64,000 nt of DNA from Pseudomonas parafulva (GCF_002021815.1 NZ_CP019952.1:3317001-3381000); one strand, 5' to 3'; numbered from the stretch's first letter, positions 52,212 through 61,893 are shown. Translations and numbers: made by a program. Notes: a model not told the origin generated them from the letters alone.

Positions 52212-52663
52212 ATGGAAGGCCGCGGCACTCACCGTTTACGTCTAGGCAGGTTCTCCGAGCCCGGGCGGTTATACCTACTGACCACCGCCACCCGAAACCG
52301 TACCCCACTTTTCACACACCTGCACTACGCCAGGGCCGTGATCCAGCAGCTGCAACTCACTGCTGCGCAACGACAGTGCCAGAGCCTCGCCTGGGTACTG
52401 ATGCCCGATCACTTGCACTGGCTTATCACGCTAGGCCCCTGCAGCCTCGACGAGCTGATGCGTGAATTCAAATCACGCAGCAGTTGCGCGCTTTACACAC
52501 GAGGCGCCGAGCACCAGCGATCTGGCAACCTGGCTTCCATGACCGCGCCCTTCGCCGTGACGAACAGGTGCGCAGCGTCGCTCGCTACATCATCGCCAAT
52601 CCAATCCGCGCCGGCCTGGTAACGCGAGCGAGCGATTACCCGCATTGGGACTGTGTCTGGCTC
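52212..52663 (+). pseudogene. REP-associated tyrosine transposase (RAYT), frameshifted
   Basis: Y1-type transposase related to IS200/IS605 TnpA that recognises REP hairpins. The first frame (from ATG 52212 with AAGGAG upstream) carries the GRLYLLTTATRNR-type start and the HUH His pair in MPDHLHWLI. After the codons for EHQR the conserved continuation IWQPGFHDRALRRDE...ARYIIANPIRAGLVTR...YPHWDCVWL, which includes the Tyr helix, is in the -1 frame. One missing base between 52519 and 52520 (CG-ATC) explains this. The second frame has also lost its usual stop and stays open to 52804, overlapping the convergent gene. Inactive unless shifting occurs; no slippery site is visible. Confidence 0.88.
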
Positions 52664-53816
52664 AATGGCCCTCTTCCCGGCGATAAGGCAACATCTCCCG
52701 TGCCTGGGCGGCATACGCCATTACCCCTTCACGCTCCTGAAGCAGAAAATCGGCCACCGCCGTGCGTAACCCGGGATGCAGCAGGTAATGCCACGAGCGC
52801 GTGATTACCGGCTCGAACCCGCGAATCAACTTGTGCTCACCCTGGGCGCCAGCATCGAAACGTTGCAGCCCTTGGGCTATGGCGAAGTCCATGCCTTGAT
52901 AGAAACACGTCTCGAAATGCAGGCGATCGAACTCGGCCAGGCAGCCCCAGTAACGGCCAAACAGACTGTCCCCACCTACCAGGCTCAGCGCCATTGCCAC
53001 GTCCCGCCCGGCCTGGCGCGCCATTACCACGCGCAGGGCGTGGGGCATGCGCTCGGCCAGCAAGCTGAAGAACTCCCGCGTCAGGTAAGGCGCCCGGCCG
53101 CGCACAGCGTAGGTGTTGGCGTAACACAGGTAGACGAAATCCCACTGGGCTTGGTCCAGTTCGTCACCCCGGTACCAGCGAAAATCAATCCCCTGCCCCG
53201 CTACCTGCTCACGCTCCTTGCGCATCTGCTTGCGCTTGCGGGAGCTGAGGGTGTCGAGAAAATCCTGGAAATCGCGGTAGCCGCGGTTCTGCCAGTGAAA
53301 CTGGCAACCCAGGCGCTCCATCCAGCCCGGCAGACGCGCCAACTGTTCGTCCAGCGCAGGGTCGGTGAAGTTGATGTGGGCGCCAGACAGGCCGGCTTTG
53401 CTCAGGTACTCGGGCAAGGCCTGCAGTAACAAGTGCCCGGCTGCCGCATCGGCCGTCAGCAAGCGCGGGCCACTGACCGGGCTGAACGGCACGGCGCCCA
53501 GCAGCTTGGGATAGTAGGCGATGCCAGCCCGTTCACAGGCGTGCGCCCAACCATGGTCGAAGACGTACTCACCGTACGAATGCCACTTGCGGTAACCCGG
53601 CAGCAGCGCTTGCACCTTGCCCTCGTGCTCGAGCACCAGGTGTTCGGCCGCCCACCCGTTGTTGCGCGCGACACTGCCGCTGTCTTCCATCGCACTGAGA
53701 AAGGCATGGCTGAGAAACGGCTGGCCTTCGGGCACCAGGGCGTCCCAGGTGGCGGCTGGCATATCACGCAAATGAGCAAGGCTATACAGACTGGTCACAG
53801 GGTCGGCTCGCGGCAT
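52662..53816 (-). CDS. COG3146-type GNAT-fold protein (FemAB-like, peptidogalycan family)
   Basis: 384 residues. Blocks such as PFLSHAFLSAMEDSGSV, YGEYVFDHGWAHACERAG, RKRKQMRKEREQV and RFDAGAQGEHKLIRGFEP are the signature of COG3146/PF04339, a FemAB-like acyltransferase fold of unknown substrate. The ATG at 53816 (MPRADPVTSLYSL) is preferred over an upstream TTG. Its 3' end overlaps the degenerating end of the RAYT remnant. Confidence 0.85.
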   Translation of the reverse strand: MPRADPVTSLYSLAHLRDMPAATWDALVPEGQPFLSHAFLSAMEDSGSVARNNGWAAEHLVLEHEGKVQALLPGYRKWHSYGEYVFDHGWAHACERAGIAYYPKLLGAVPFSPVSGPRLLTADAAAGHLLLQALPEYLSKAGLSGAHINFTDPALDEQLARLPGWMERLGCQFHWQNRGYRDFQDFLDTLSSRKRKQMRKEREQVAGQGIDFRWYRGDELDQAQWDFVYLCYANTYAVRGRAPYLTREFFSLLAERMPHALRVVMARQAGRDVAMALSLVGGDSLFGRYWGCLAEFDRLHFETCFYQGMDFAIAQGLQRFDAGAQGEHKLIRGFEPVITRSWHYLLHPGLRTAVADFLLQEREGVMAYAAQAREMLPYRREEGH

Positions 53817-54045
53817 CAAGGCCCCCAGTATCACCAAGCTGGGCGCCGGACTCAAATGACGATCGCCCCGCAGCCTTCACTTCACAGCAGTGACATCATT
53901 GCGACATTAATCTGTCACTCGCCCCCGCAATACTTGCGCCTGTTTTCCGGAACCACAGAACCTGTCTATTCAGGCCCTTCCGGAGACATGCCAACACAGG
54001 GGCGGGCGCTCGGCGTCCCCCATCTTATTCAGTAGGGAGAACCAT

Positions 54046-55293
54046 ATGCGTCTTGTTTCTACACTTACCGGAGCAAGCCTGACCGGCATGGTGCTGGCCA
54101 TGAGCACCACTCCGGCCAGTGCGGCCGTCGACGCCAAGCTGCTCGAAATGCTCCGCGCCAATGGCTCGATCAACCAGGCGCAATACAGCGAGCTGCAGGC
54201 TGACCTGGCCCAGGAAAACAAGGAAAAGGCCGCTCAGAAGGCCCAGTCCGAGCGCATGAGTTCGTTCGAGCAAAAAGTGGCCTGGGCGGCCAAGACTCAG
54301 ATCAAAGGCGACGTGCGCCTGCGTTATGAAGACGTCAACGTGGACAACCCGATTTCCCGCAGCGGCAACCAGGACCGGGAGCGTGTGCGTGCCCGTGTCG
54401 GATTCTACAGCGAGATCAACCCGCAAGTGGACGCCGGGGTGCGGGTCGCCACCGGCAGCAGCGCCGATGCGCGCTCGACCAACCAGAGCCTGGACAACTA
54501 CTTCGAGAAGAAATCGTTGTGGGTGGACCTGGCCTACCTGGACTGGCACCCCACCGCCGTGCCGAACCTGCACCTGATCGGCGGCAAGATGATGCAGCCC
54601 TGGGTGAGCATGGGCGACATCATCTGGGACAGCGACATCAACCCCGAAGGCGTAGCCGCCACCTACAAGACCAACCTGGGCCCTGCCGAGGTGTTCGGCA
54701 GCATCGGCCACTACAACCTCAAGGACAACGTCGACGGCGACGGCGTGCAGTTCAAGCACGATGCACAGCTCTACGCTGCGCAGTTGGGGACCAAGTTCAA
54801 CGCAGCCGACACCGTCAAGGTCACGGTGGGCGGCAGCGTGTACGGCTACGACAACGACAAGTCGTCGGCCGCGCTGCGCTCGCTGGGCAACACCACCGAC
54901 GAATTCAACCTGGTGGAAGGCTTTGGCCAGGTGGACTTCACCGGCTTTGCCATCCCGCTGTCGGCCTATGGCCAATTCGTGAAGAACACCGAGAGCACCG
55001 ATGGGCAGGACAAGGCCTGGCTGGCGGGTCTGAAGAGTAAGATCGGGGCCTGGAGCCTGGACTACAACTACCGCGACGTGCAGCGCAATGGCGTCGTGAG
55101 CCTGTTTACCGACTCGGACTTTGGCAACGGTTTCACCGGCTCGCGCGGTCACAAGTTCAAGGTTGGCTACGAGATCGACAAGAACTTCGCACTCGGTGCG
55201 GCCTATATGATGGCCAAGACCGACTACTCCAACCTGCCCAACAGCAACGCCGATGTGGATACGCTGCAGGTAGACCTGGAAGCCAAGTTCTAA
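54046..55293 (+). CDS. Putative outer-membrane porin
   Basis: 415 residues with a signal peptide (about 26 residues, ending TTPASA), a helical N-terminal segment (LLEMLRANGSINQAQYSEL...AQENKEKAAQKAQSERM) that could be a coiled coil, then alternating beta strands typical of a 16-stranded porin (IKGDVRLRYEDVNVDNP, GYEIDKNFALGAAYMMAKTDY) ending in a C-terminal Phe (VDLEAKF), the outer-membrane insertion signal. Resembles the Pfam Porin_5 type. GTAGGGAG precedes ATG. Confidence 0.87.
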   Translation: MRLVSTLTGASLTGMVLAMSTTPASAAVDAKLLEMLRANGSINQAQYSELQADLAQENKEKAAQKAQSERMSSFEQKVAWAAKTQIKGDVRLRYEDVNVDNPISRSGNQDRERVRARVGFYSEINPQVDAGVRVATGSSADARSTNQSLDNYFEKKSLWVDLAYLDWHPTAVPNLHLIGGKMMQPWVSMGDIIWDSDINPEGVAATYKTNLGPAEVFGSIGHYNLKDNVDGDGVQFKHDAQLYAAQLGTKFNAADTVKVTVGGSVYGYDNDKSSAALRSLGNTTDEFNLVEGFGQVDFTGFAIPLSAYGQFVKNTESTDGQDKAWLAGLKSKIGAWSLDYNYRDVQRNGVVSLFTDSDFGNGFTGSRGHKFKVGYEIDKNFALGAAYMMAKTDYSNLPNSNADVDTLQVDLEAKF

Positions 55294-55304
55294 GCACCGC
55301 CACC

Positions 55305-55342
55305 GCGCAAACGGCCGTCCCCATCCGGCCGTTTGCGCTTTT
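55305..55342 (+). terminator. Rho-independent terminator of the porin gene
   Basis: Perfect 13-bp GC-rich stem GCGCAAACGGCCG/CGGCCGTTTGCGC, 8-base loop and TTTT immediately after, 11 bases beyond the porin stop. The best terminator of the window. Confidence 0.9.
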
Positions 55343-55368
55343 AGGCGGCCATCGCCAGCCTTGCCGGC

Positions 55369-56490
55369 TTAGCGTTTGCGCAAAATCACGCTGCCGATCG
55401 AATACCCCGCGCCAAACGAGCTGAGCACACCCAGCGCCCCTTGTGGCAGGTCATCCTGATACAGGTGCAAGGCAATGATCGAGCCTGCCGAGCTGGTGTT
55501 GGCGTAGCGGTCCAGGATCACCGGCGCTTCCTGTTCACTCACTTCACGCCCCAGCAGCTTCTTGACGATCAGGTGGTTCATGCTGAGGTTGGCCTGGTGC
55601 AGCCAGAAGCGCGCCACATCGCTGGGCTGAAGGCCGTTTTCCTGCAAATGCTCGCCCACCAGCTCCGCCACTTTCGGGCACACCTCGCGGAACACCTTGC
55701 GGCCTTCCTGGATGAACAGCTTGTCTGCGGCGCCTTCGCCCTCCTCCGCCGCGCGGTTGAGAAAGCCGAAGTTGTTGCGGATGTTATTGGAGAACTCGGT
55801 CCACAGCTTGCTGCTGACCACGTCGAACTGGTGCGCCGATGTGGCGTGATCGGCGCGTTCGAGCAGTACCGCGGTCGCCGCATCGCCAAAGATGAAGTGG
55901 CTGTCACGGTCGCGGAAGTTCAGGTGGCCGGTGCACACTTCAGGGTTGACCATGAGCACGGCCCGCGCCTGCCCCAGCGCCACGCTGTTGGCGGCGGTCT
56001 GGATGCCGAAGGTGGCGGACGAACACGCCACGTTCATGTCGAAGGCAAACCCCTGGATGCCCAGCGCCTGCTGCACTTCGATGGCAATGGCCGGGTAAGG
56101 GCGCTGCAAGTTGGAACAGGCGACGATGACCCCGTCCACGTCGGCAGCGCTGCGGCCAGCGCGCTCCAGCGCCTGGCGCGCCGCCGCCACGGCCATTTCG
56201 CACAGCACCGACGGCTCGTCGTTGGAGCGCTCTGGCAGGCGCGGTTTCATGCGCTGCGGGTCGAGGATGCCGGCCTTGTCCATGACGAAGCGGCTCTTGA
56301 TACCCGAGGCCTTTTCGATGAACGCCGCATCGGACAGCGGTGCGGCTTCGACCTCGCCACGCTCGATGGCCTGGGCGTTGTCCTGGTTGAACTGCTGCGA
56401 CCAGGTGTTGAAGGAGGCTACGAGTTCTTCGTTGGAGATGCTCTGGGCCGGGGTGTACAGGCCGGTGCCGCTGATCACGACATTATGCAC
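55369..56490 (-). CDS. Beta-ketoacyl-ACP synthase III-type enzyme
   Basis: 373 residues with the KAS III triad Cys156 (NVACSSATFG), His298 (LHQANLSMNH) and Asn331 (NTSSAGS). It condenses an acyl-CoA with malonyl-ACP. It is longer than housekeeping FabH (about 320) and carries an N-terminal insertion (SQQFNQDNAQAIERGEVEAAPLS region), like the pseudomonad enzyme that routes octanoyl-CoA from beta-oxidation into fatty acid synthesis (P. aeruginosa PA3286). Assignment to that subgroup is inference from length and neighbourhood. Confidence 0.88.
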   Translation of the reverse strand: MHNVVISGTGLYTPAQSISNEELVASFNTWSQQFNQDNAQAIERGEVEAAPLSDAAFIEKASGIKSRFVMDKAGILDPQRMKPRLPERSNDEPSVLCEMAVAAARQALERAGRSAADVDGVIVACSNLQRPYPAIAIEVQQALGIQGFAFDMNVACSSATFGIQTAANSVALGQARAVLMVNPEVCTGHLNFRDRDSHFIFGDAATAVLLERADHATSAHQFDVVSSKLWTEFSNNIRNNFGFLNRAAEEGEGAADKLFIQEGRKVFREVCPKVAELVGEHLQENGLQPSDVARFWLHQANLSMNHLIVKKLLGREVSEQEAPVILDRYANTSSAGSIIALHLYQDDLPQGALGVLSSFGAGYSIGSVILRKR

Positions 56491-56549
56491 GGTCGTTCCT
56501 CTGTTCTTGGGCCATCGCCACCCGGCGCTGGCTGGAAATACACTGTTTT

Positions 56550-56568
56550 AGTGGCACTTTAGTACTAA
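56550..56568. promoter_or_regulatory. Adjacent palindromes upstream of the KAS III gene
   Basis: AGTGGCACT (56550-56558) directly followed by TTAGTACTAA (56559-56568), 60-78 bases before the start codon, in an AT-rich patch. Shape fits a regulator operator; the regulator is unknown. Confidence 0.35.
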
Positions 56569-56670
56569 CTTTGCGACGAGGGCAGAGCCCACGTTTGACG
56601 GTAGCCCACCTCATGGATGCCATCACCCTGTAGGCGGTGAGCATGCAGGCGAAGCAGGGCTGTGCGCAGT

Positions 56671-56687
56671 GGGCCGCCAAGCGGCCC
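56671..56687. terminator. REP-core hairpin after hrpA
   Basis: GGGCCGC-CAA-GCGGCCC, a perfect 7-bp stem about 35 bases past the hrpA stop. It looks like the palindromic core of a decayed REP and may end hrpA transcription. Confidence 0.5.
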
Positions 56688-56721
56688 GAAATTGTCTCAA
56701 TAGTGCCACAACTGTGTGAGT

Positions 56722-59700
56722 TTAGCCTTCCACCTGGCTCCACTGCTTGCTCAATCGCTTATCGGAAATCGGCACCTTGGTGCCCAGCTGCTGGGCGAAC
56801 AGCGACACGCGGTATTCCTCCAGCCACCAGCGGTACAGGACCAGCTGCTCGTCGCGCTTGCCTTCCTGGGCATGCTTGTCGGCACGGGCCTTGTACTGCG
56901 CCCACAAGTTGGCCAGTTCGCCACTCCATACCCGGTCCTTCTGCACCTGCGAACCCAGCTTCTCCAGGCGCAGCTCGATGGCCTTGAGGTAGCGTGGCAG
57001 CTCCTTGAACCACAGCGCCGGCGTTTCACGCACAAAGCCCGGGTACACCAGGTTGCCCAACTGCTGTTTGATATCGTTCAGGGCCACGGCCTGGCTCAGG
57101 TCGATCTTGCCCTTGAAGCGTTTCTGCAACCCGTGCCACAGCTTCAGCACCTCGAGGGTCTGCCGCGCCAGGCGCTCGGCATGCTCGGCCCAGCTGCCCC
57201 GCTTGCGTTCGGCCAGCGCCGCCAGGGCCGCGCCTTCACGGGGCAGCACCGGCTCACCGTCGAGAATGCAACTGTCCAGGCTGGCCAGCAGAATGTCTTC
57301 GACCAGCGCGTCGACCCGGCCCATGTCGCGGTACAGCAGCCCCAGTTCGGTCAGCCCAGGCAGCTTGCCACGCAGGAACTTGGCCGGCTCGGCCAGCTGT
57401 TGCAGCAGCAGGCGCTGCAAGGCGCGGCGGTGCTGGAAGTCGGCTTCGGCCTGGGTCGAGAAGCGGCCTTCACGCACCGTGCCATTGTCCTCGACCAAGG
57501 CCGGGTAAACCGTCATCGACAGCCCCGCGATCTTTTGCTGCGCCGTGGGCTTCACTTCGCTGAAGGCCTTGGCCTGCACCGGCTGCTCGCTTTTGGCATC
57601 GCGTGGCACTGCCAGCGCTGCCTGGCTGGCGGCGGCGAACCGCGCGGTCAGCTCCGCCAGGTCACGCCCTTCGCCCAGGAATTTGCCCTGCCCGTCGACC
57701 ACTTCGATGTTCATGCGCAGGTGGCCTTCGACCAGGCTGACCGATTCGTCCCAGGCCTCGTCGGGCACCCGCGCACCGGTCATGCGCAGCAGTTCATGGC
57801 CCAGGGCCTGGGGCAACGCGCCTTGGCCGAAGGTCATGCGGGCCAAGGCAGCCTTGACGAAGTCCGGCACCGGCACAAAGTTCTTGCGCAGGGCCTTGGG
57901 CAAGTTGCGAACCAGCGCCACGCACTTGGCTTCGAGCAGGCCGGGCACCAGCCACTCCAGGCGCTCGCCTGGCAGGCTCGGCAACAGGGGTGCCGGTACC
58001 CGAACGGTCACACCGTCACGGGGGTGATTGGGCTCGAAGTGGTAGGTCAAGGGCAGGCGCAGTTCGCCCACCTGCAAGCTGTCGGGGTACTGCGCGGCAG
58101 TCACCTCGCTGGCCTCGCGTGCCAGCACGTCTTCCTCGCGCATGATCAGCAGGTTGGGGTCTTTCTGGCTGCCCATGCGGTACCAGCTGTCGAAAGTGGC
58201 CGTCTGGTGGATCTCGGCCGGCAGGCGCGCTTCGTAGAACGCATAGAGCGTTTCTTCGTCGGCCAGGATGTCGCGACGGCGGGCCTTGGCCTCGAGGGCG
58301 TCGAGCGCTTCGAGCAGGCGCTTGTTGGCCGTCAGGCACTTGGCCCGCGACTGGATCTCACCACCCACCAGGGCCTCACGAATAAACAGCTCGCGGGAGG
58401 TGGCCGGGTCGATGGGGCCAAAATGCACCGGCCTGCGGCCGACCAGGATCAACCCATACAGGGTGATCTGCTCATAGGCCACGACCTGCCCGCGCTTCTT
58501 CTCCCAATGGGGCTCGAAGTGGTTCTTCTTGATCAGGTGGCCGGCCAGCGGCTCGATCCAGTCCGGCTCGATGCGCGCGACCACGCGGGCATAGAGCTTG
58601 GTGGTTTCCACCAGCTCGGCTGCCATGACCCACTGCGGGCGCTTGCGCCCGATACCCGATGACGGGTGCACCCAGAACCTGCGCTGCCGTGCGCCCTGGT
58701 AATCGCCGTCTTCGGTCTTGTGGCCGATCTGGCTGAGCAGGCCGCTGAGCACGGCTTTGTGCAGCTTGGGGTAGTCGCACGGTTCCTTGTTGACCGTCAG
58801 TTGCAGCTCGCGGCAGATCAGCGCCAACTGGCGATGGGCGTCGCGCCACTCACGCAGGCGCAGGTAATTGAGGAACTGCTTGCGGCACCAGTTGCGCAAG
58901 GGGTTGGCCGTCAACGCCTGGCGCTGCTCCTCGAAACCTCGCCACAGGTTGACCAGTGCGGCGAAGTCCGAATCCACGTCCTTCCACTGCGCGTGGGCCT
59001 GGTCGGCGGCCTGCTGGCGCTCAGGGGGGCGTTCGCGTGGGTCCTGCACCGACAGGGCGCTGGTGACGATCAGCACTTCCTGCAGGCTGCCCAGGCGCGC
59101 GCCTTCGAGCAGCATGCGGCCCAGGCGCGGGTCGATGGGCAGCCGAGCCAGCTGACGCCCGACCGGGGTCAGCTGATTTTCACGGTTGACCGCCGAGAGC
59201 TCTTGCAGCAGGTTGAAGCCGTCGCTGATCGCCTTGCCGTCTGGCGGTTCGATGAAGGGGAACGCGTCGATGGCGCCCAGGCGCAGGTGCAGCATTTGCA
59301 GGATGACGGCCGCCAGGTTGGTGCGCAGGATCTCGGGGTCGGTGAAAGCCGGTCGGCTGTTGAAGTCTTCTTCGCTGTACAGACGCACGCAGATGCCCGG
59401 CTCCACCCGTCCACAGCGGCCCTTGCGCTGGTTGGCGCTGGCCTGGGACACGGCTTCGATGGGCAGGCGCTGCACCTTGGCGCGGTAGCTGTAGCGGCTG
59501 ATGCGCGCCGTGCCGGTATCGATCACATAGCGGATGCCGGGGACCGTCAGCGATGTTTCGGCCACGTTGGTGGCCAGCACCACGCGCCGCCCGGCATGGG
59601 GCTGGAAGATCCGCTGCTGCTCGGCCGGCGACAGGCGCGCGTACAAGGGCAAGATTTCGGTATGGCGCAACTGCGCCTTGCGCAGAATCTCGGCGGCGTC

Positions 59701-60627
59701 GCGAATTTCGCGCTCACCGGGCAGGAAGATCAGCACATCGCCCGGGCCCTTGCCCTGGCCGCGCTCGTGCTGGGCCAATTCATCGAGGGTGGCAAGGATA
59801 GCCTGATCGACGGTGAGGTCGTCCTCGATCGGGTTGCCTTCCTCGTCCTGTTCGCTGGTCAGCGGGCGATACCAGGTTTCCACGGGGAAGGTACGGCCGG
59901 ACACCTCGATGATGGGCGCATTGTCGAAATGCTTGGAAAACCGCTCCAGGTCGATGGTGGCCGAGGTGATGATGAGCTTGAGGTCGGGCCGCCGGTGCAA
60001 CAGGGTCTTGAGGTAGCCGAGCAGGAAGTCGATGTTCAGGCTGCGTTCGTGGGCTTCGTCGACGATGATGGTGTCGTAGCGTTCCAGGAAGCGGTCGTGC
60101 TGGGTTTCGGCCAGCAGGATGCCGTCGGTCATGAGTTTGACCAGTGTGTTGGCATCGCTCTGGTCTTCGAAGCGCACTTGATAACCCACCAGGCAGCCCA
60201 GCGGTGTGCCCAGTTCCTCAGCCACCCGGGCGGCGACACTGCGCGCGGCGATCCGGCGTGGCTGGGTGTGGGCGATCAGGCCATGGCTGCCGCGGCCCAG
60301 TTCCAGGCAGATCTTGGGTAACTGGGTGGTCTTGCCCGAGCCGGTTTCGCCGGCGATGACCAGCACCTGGTGTTCGGCCAGGGCTTTTTTGATCTCGTCG
60401 CGCTTGGCGGCGATGGGCAGGCTGTCGTCGTAGCGCACCAATGGCACGCTCTGCTGGCGGGCGGTGACCTGGGCGCAGGACGCCTGCACCCGCTCTGCCC
60501 ACTGCGCCAGCTTTGCCTCGTCGGGGCGCTTGCGCAGTTCATGCAACTGGCGCCGCAGACGGTGGCGGTCGGCGATCATGGCGTGGTCGAGGTTTTGCAG
60601 CAGTTTGTCGATGGCGTGGTCAGTCAT
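56722..60627 (-). CDS. hrpA: ATP-dependent RNA helicase HrpA
   Basis: 1,301 residues, normal for HrpA. DEAH-box helicase: Walker A GETGSGKTTQLPK (about 94-106), VDEAHERS (about 187-194), SAT in IITSATIDLERFS, and the RecA-2 motifs TNVAETSLTVPGIRYVIDTG and QRKGRCGRVEPG. Then the ratchet and OB-like regions and a long DUF3418-type C-terminal half. In E. coli it resolves stalled ribosomes and mRNA structure and processes fimbrial mRNA. Long antisense open frames across it are shadows. Confidence 0.95.
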   Translation of the reverse strand: MTDHAIDKLLQNLDHAMIADRHRLRRQLHELRKRPDEAKLAQWAERVQASCAQVTARQQSVPLVRYDDSLPIAAKRDEIKKALAEHQVLVIAGETGSGKTTQLPKICLELGRGSHGLIAHTQPRRIAARSVAARVAEELGTPLGCLVGYQVRFEDQSDANTLVKLMTDGILLAETQHDRFLERYDTIIVDEAHERSLNIDFLLGYLKTLLHRRPDLKLIITSATIDLERFSKHFDNAPIIEVSGRTFPVETWYRPLTSEQDEEGNPIEDDLTVDQAILATLDELAQHERGQGKGPGDVLIFLPGEREIRDAAEILRKAQLRHTEILPLYARLSPAEQQRIFQPHAGRRVVLATNVAETSLTVPGIRYVIDTGTARISRYSYRAKVQRLPIEAVSQASANQRKGRCGRVEPGICVRLYSEEDFNSRPAFTDPEILRTNLAAVILQMLHLRLGAIDAFPFIEPPDGKAISDGFNLLQELSAVNRENQLTPVGRQLARLPIDPRLGRMLLEGARLGSLQEVLIVTSALSVQDPRERPPERQQAADQAHAQWKDVDSDFAALVNLWRGFEEQRQALTANPLRNWCRKQFLNYLRLREWRDAHRQLALICRELQLTVNKEPCDYPKLHKAVLSGLLSQIGHKTEDGDYQGARQRRFWVHPSSGIGRKRPQWVMAAELVETTKLYARVVARIEPDWIEPLAGHLIKKNHFEPHWEKKRGQVVAYEQITLYGLILVGRRPVHFGPIDPATSRELFIREALVGGEIQSRAKCLTANKRLLEALDALEAKARRRDILADEETLYAFYEARLPAEIHQTATFDSWYRMGSQKDPNLLIMREEDVLAREASEVTAAQYPDSLQVGELRLPLTYHFEPNHPRDGVTVRVPAPLLPSLPGERLEWLVPGLLEAKCVALVRNLPKALRKNFVPVPDFVKAALARMTFGQGALPQALGHELLRMTGARVPDEAWDESVSLVEGHLRMNIEVVDGQGKFLGEGRDLAELTARFAAASQAALAVPRDAKSEQPVQAKAFSEVKPTAQQKIAGLSMTVYPALVEDNGTVREGRFSTQAEADFQHRRALQRLLLQQLAEPAKFLRGKLPGLTELGLLYRDMGRVDALVEDILLASLDSCILDGEPVLPREGAALAALAERKRGSWAEHAERLARQTLEVLKLWHGLQKRFKGKIDLSQAVALNDIKQQLGNLVYPGFVRETPALWFKELPRYLKAIELRLEKLGSQVQKDRVWSGELANLWAQYKARADKHAQEGKRDEQLVLYRWWLEEYRVSLFAQQLGTKVPISDKRLSKQWSQVEG

Positions 60628-61032
60628 TGGGCTTTTCGGTGATGCAGGTGGGCCTGCGGTGTAATCGGCATTCGAAAGAGGTGTGATTGTCGCAGATTTG
60701 GTTATTGCTTGCTGGGGGTGCTTGAAAGGTTGGGCTGGCGGGTCGGTTTGAGGGTTCAGTTTCTCTCGGCGGGGCTGGAGCTGGCGGGTGCGCAGGTGAT
60801 GGGCGGCGACTTGGGTGGGGGCAGGGATTTGCGAACTGGCTGAGGTCGCCTGAACCGCTTTGCGTCCGTCGCGGCGAGGGTGTCAGTATTTTTGTGTGCG
60901 GGCCGGTAGCGGCCTGTCGTCAGGCAGACCCTCATATTCATCACGTTGGCCGGGTGAGCCGACCCCCGAACAAAACCGCTCGAACGCTTACGGCTCGAAC
61001 GGCTTTGTTTCAGGGATCACCGCACAGGCAAT
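60628..61032. other. Gene-free region upstream of hrpA
   Basis: About 405 bases with no supported gene. A 62-codon minus-strand open frame (60756-60944) is basic and Pro-rich and has no good ribosome site. GCTCGAACG occurs twice as a direct repeat at about 60978 and 60994. The hrpA promoter should lie next to its start; GACAAT about 60 bases upstream is a weak -10 candidate. Confidence 0.5.
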
Positions 61033-61893
61033 TTACTTGCCCGTCCACTCCTTCACTCGCTCTGGGTGCTTGGCCACCCAGTCCTTGGCGGCCGCTTCGG
61101 GCTTGGCGCCTTCCTGGATAGCCAGCATCACCTCGCCGATCTCATCCTTGGATTGCCAGCTGAACTTCTTCAGGAACTCGGCCACTTCCGGGGCCTTGGT
61201 GGCCAGCTCCTTGCTGCCGATGCTGTTGACGGTCTCAGCAGCGCCATACACGCCTTTGGGGTCTTCGAGGAACTTGAGTTTCCATTTGGCGAACATCCAG
61301 TGCGGGACCCAGCCAGTCACGGCGATGGACTGCTGCTTGGCGTAGGCACGGCCCAGCTCGGCGGTCATCGCAGCACCGGAACTTGCCTGCAGCTTGTAGC
61401 CGGTCAGGTCGTAGTCCTTGATCGCCTGATCGGTCTTGATCATGACACCGGAACCCGCATCGATGCCGACGATTTTCTGCTTGAACGAGGAATCGGTCTT
61501 CAGGTCAGCGATGCTCACCGCCTTGACGTACTCAGGCACGATCAGGCCAATCTTGGCATCCTTGAAGTTAGCGCCGTAGTCGACCACGTTGTCCTTGTTC
61601 TTGGCCCAGTACTCACCATGGGTCACCGGCAGCCATGCCGACAGCATGGCATCGAGCTTACCGGTGGCCACGCCCTGCCACATGATGCCCGTGGCCACGG
61701 CTTGCAGCTTCACATCGTAGCCAAGCTTCTGCTTGATCACCTCGGCGGCCACGTTGGTGGTAGCCACACTGTCTGCCCACCCATCCACGTAACCAATGCT
61801 GACTTCTTTGGCCATGGCCTGTGCGCCGCTCAAGGCCAGTGCCAGGGCGGTACCCACGCCCAGGAAACGACGCATTTTTGTTGAAGTAGCCAT
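61033..61893 (-). CDS. Glycine betaine/carnitine-type ABC transporter substrate-binding protein
   Basis: 286 residues. Signal peptide (MATSTKMRRFLGVGTALALALSGAQAMA), then an OpuAC-family quaternary-amine binding domain: SIGYVDGWADSVATTNVAAEVI, GVATGKLDAMLSAWLPVTHGEYW and VTGWVPHWMFAKW, with Trp residues that could form the cation-binding aromatic box. No permease or ATPase gene is adjacent, so it probably serves a transporter core encoded elsewhere, as CbcX, CaiX and BetX do in P. aeruginosa. GAGGGAA upstream of ATG. Confidence 0.9.
   Translation of the reverse strand: MATSTKMRRFLGVGTALALALSGAQAMAKEVSIGYVDGWADSVATTNVAAEVIKQKLGYDVKLQAVATGIMWQGVATGKLDAMLSAWLPVTHGEYWAKNKDNVVDYGANFKDAKIGLIVPEYVKAVSIADLKTDSSFKQKIVGIDAGSGVMIKTDQAIKDYDLTGYKLQASSGAAMTAELGRAYAKQQSIAVTGWVPHWMFAKWKLKFLEDPKGVYGAAETVNSIGSKELATKAPEVAEFLKKFSWQSKDEIGEVMLAIQEGAKPEAAAKDWVAKHPERVKEWTGK

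Noticed and set aside
56716..58662. 648-codon plus-strand open frame opposite hrpA, and a 551-codon one at 58666-60321
   Set aside because: Long antisense frames are expected in GC-rich DNA opposite a well-coded gene; the translations are His/Gln/Arg-rich with no domain, while hrpA has full helicase motifs.
60756..60944. 62-codon minus-strand open frame upstream of hrpA
   Set aside because: Basic, Pro-rich translation without a ribosome site or domain; more likely leader DNA.
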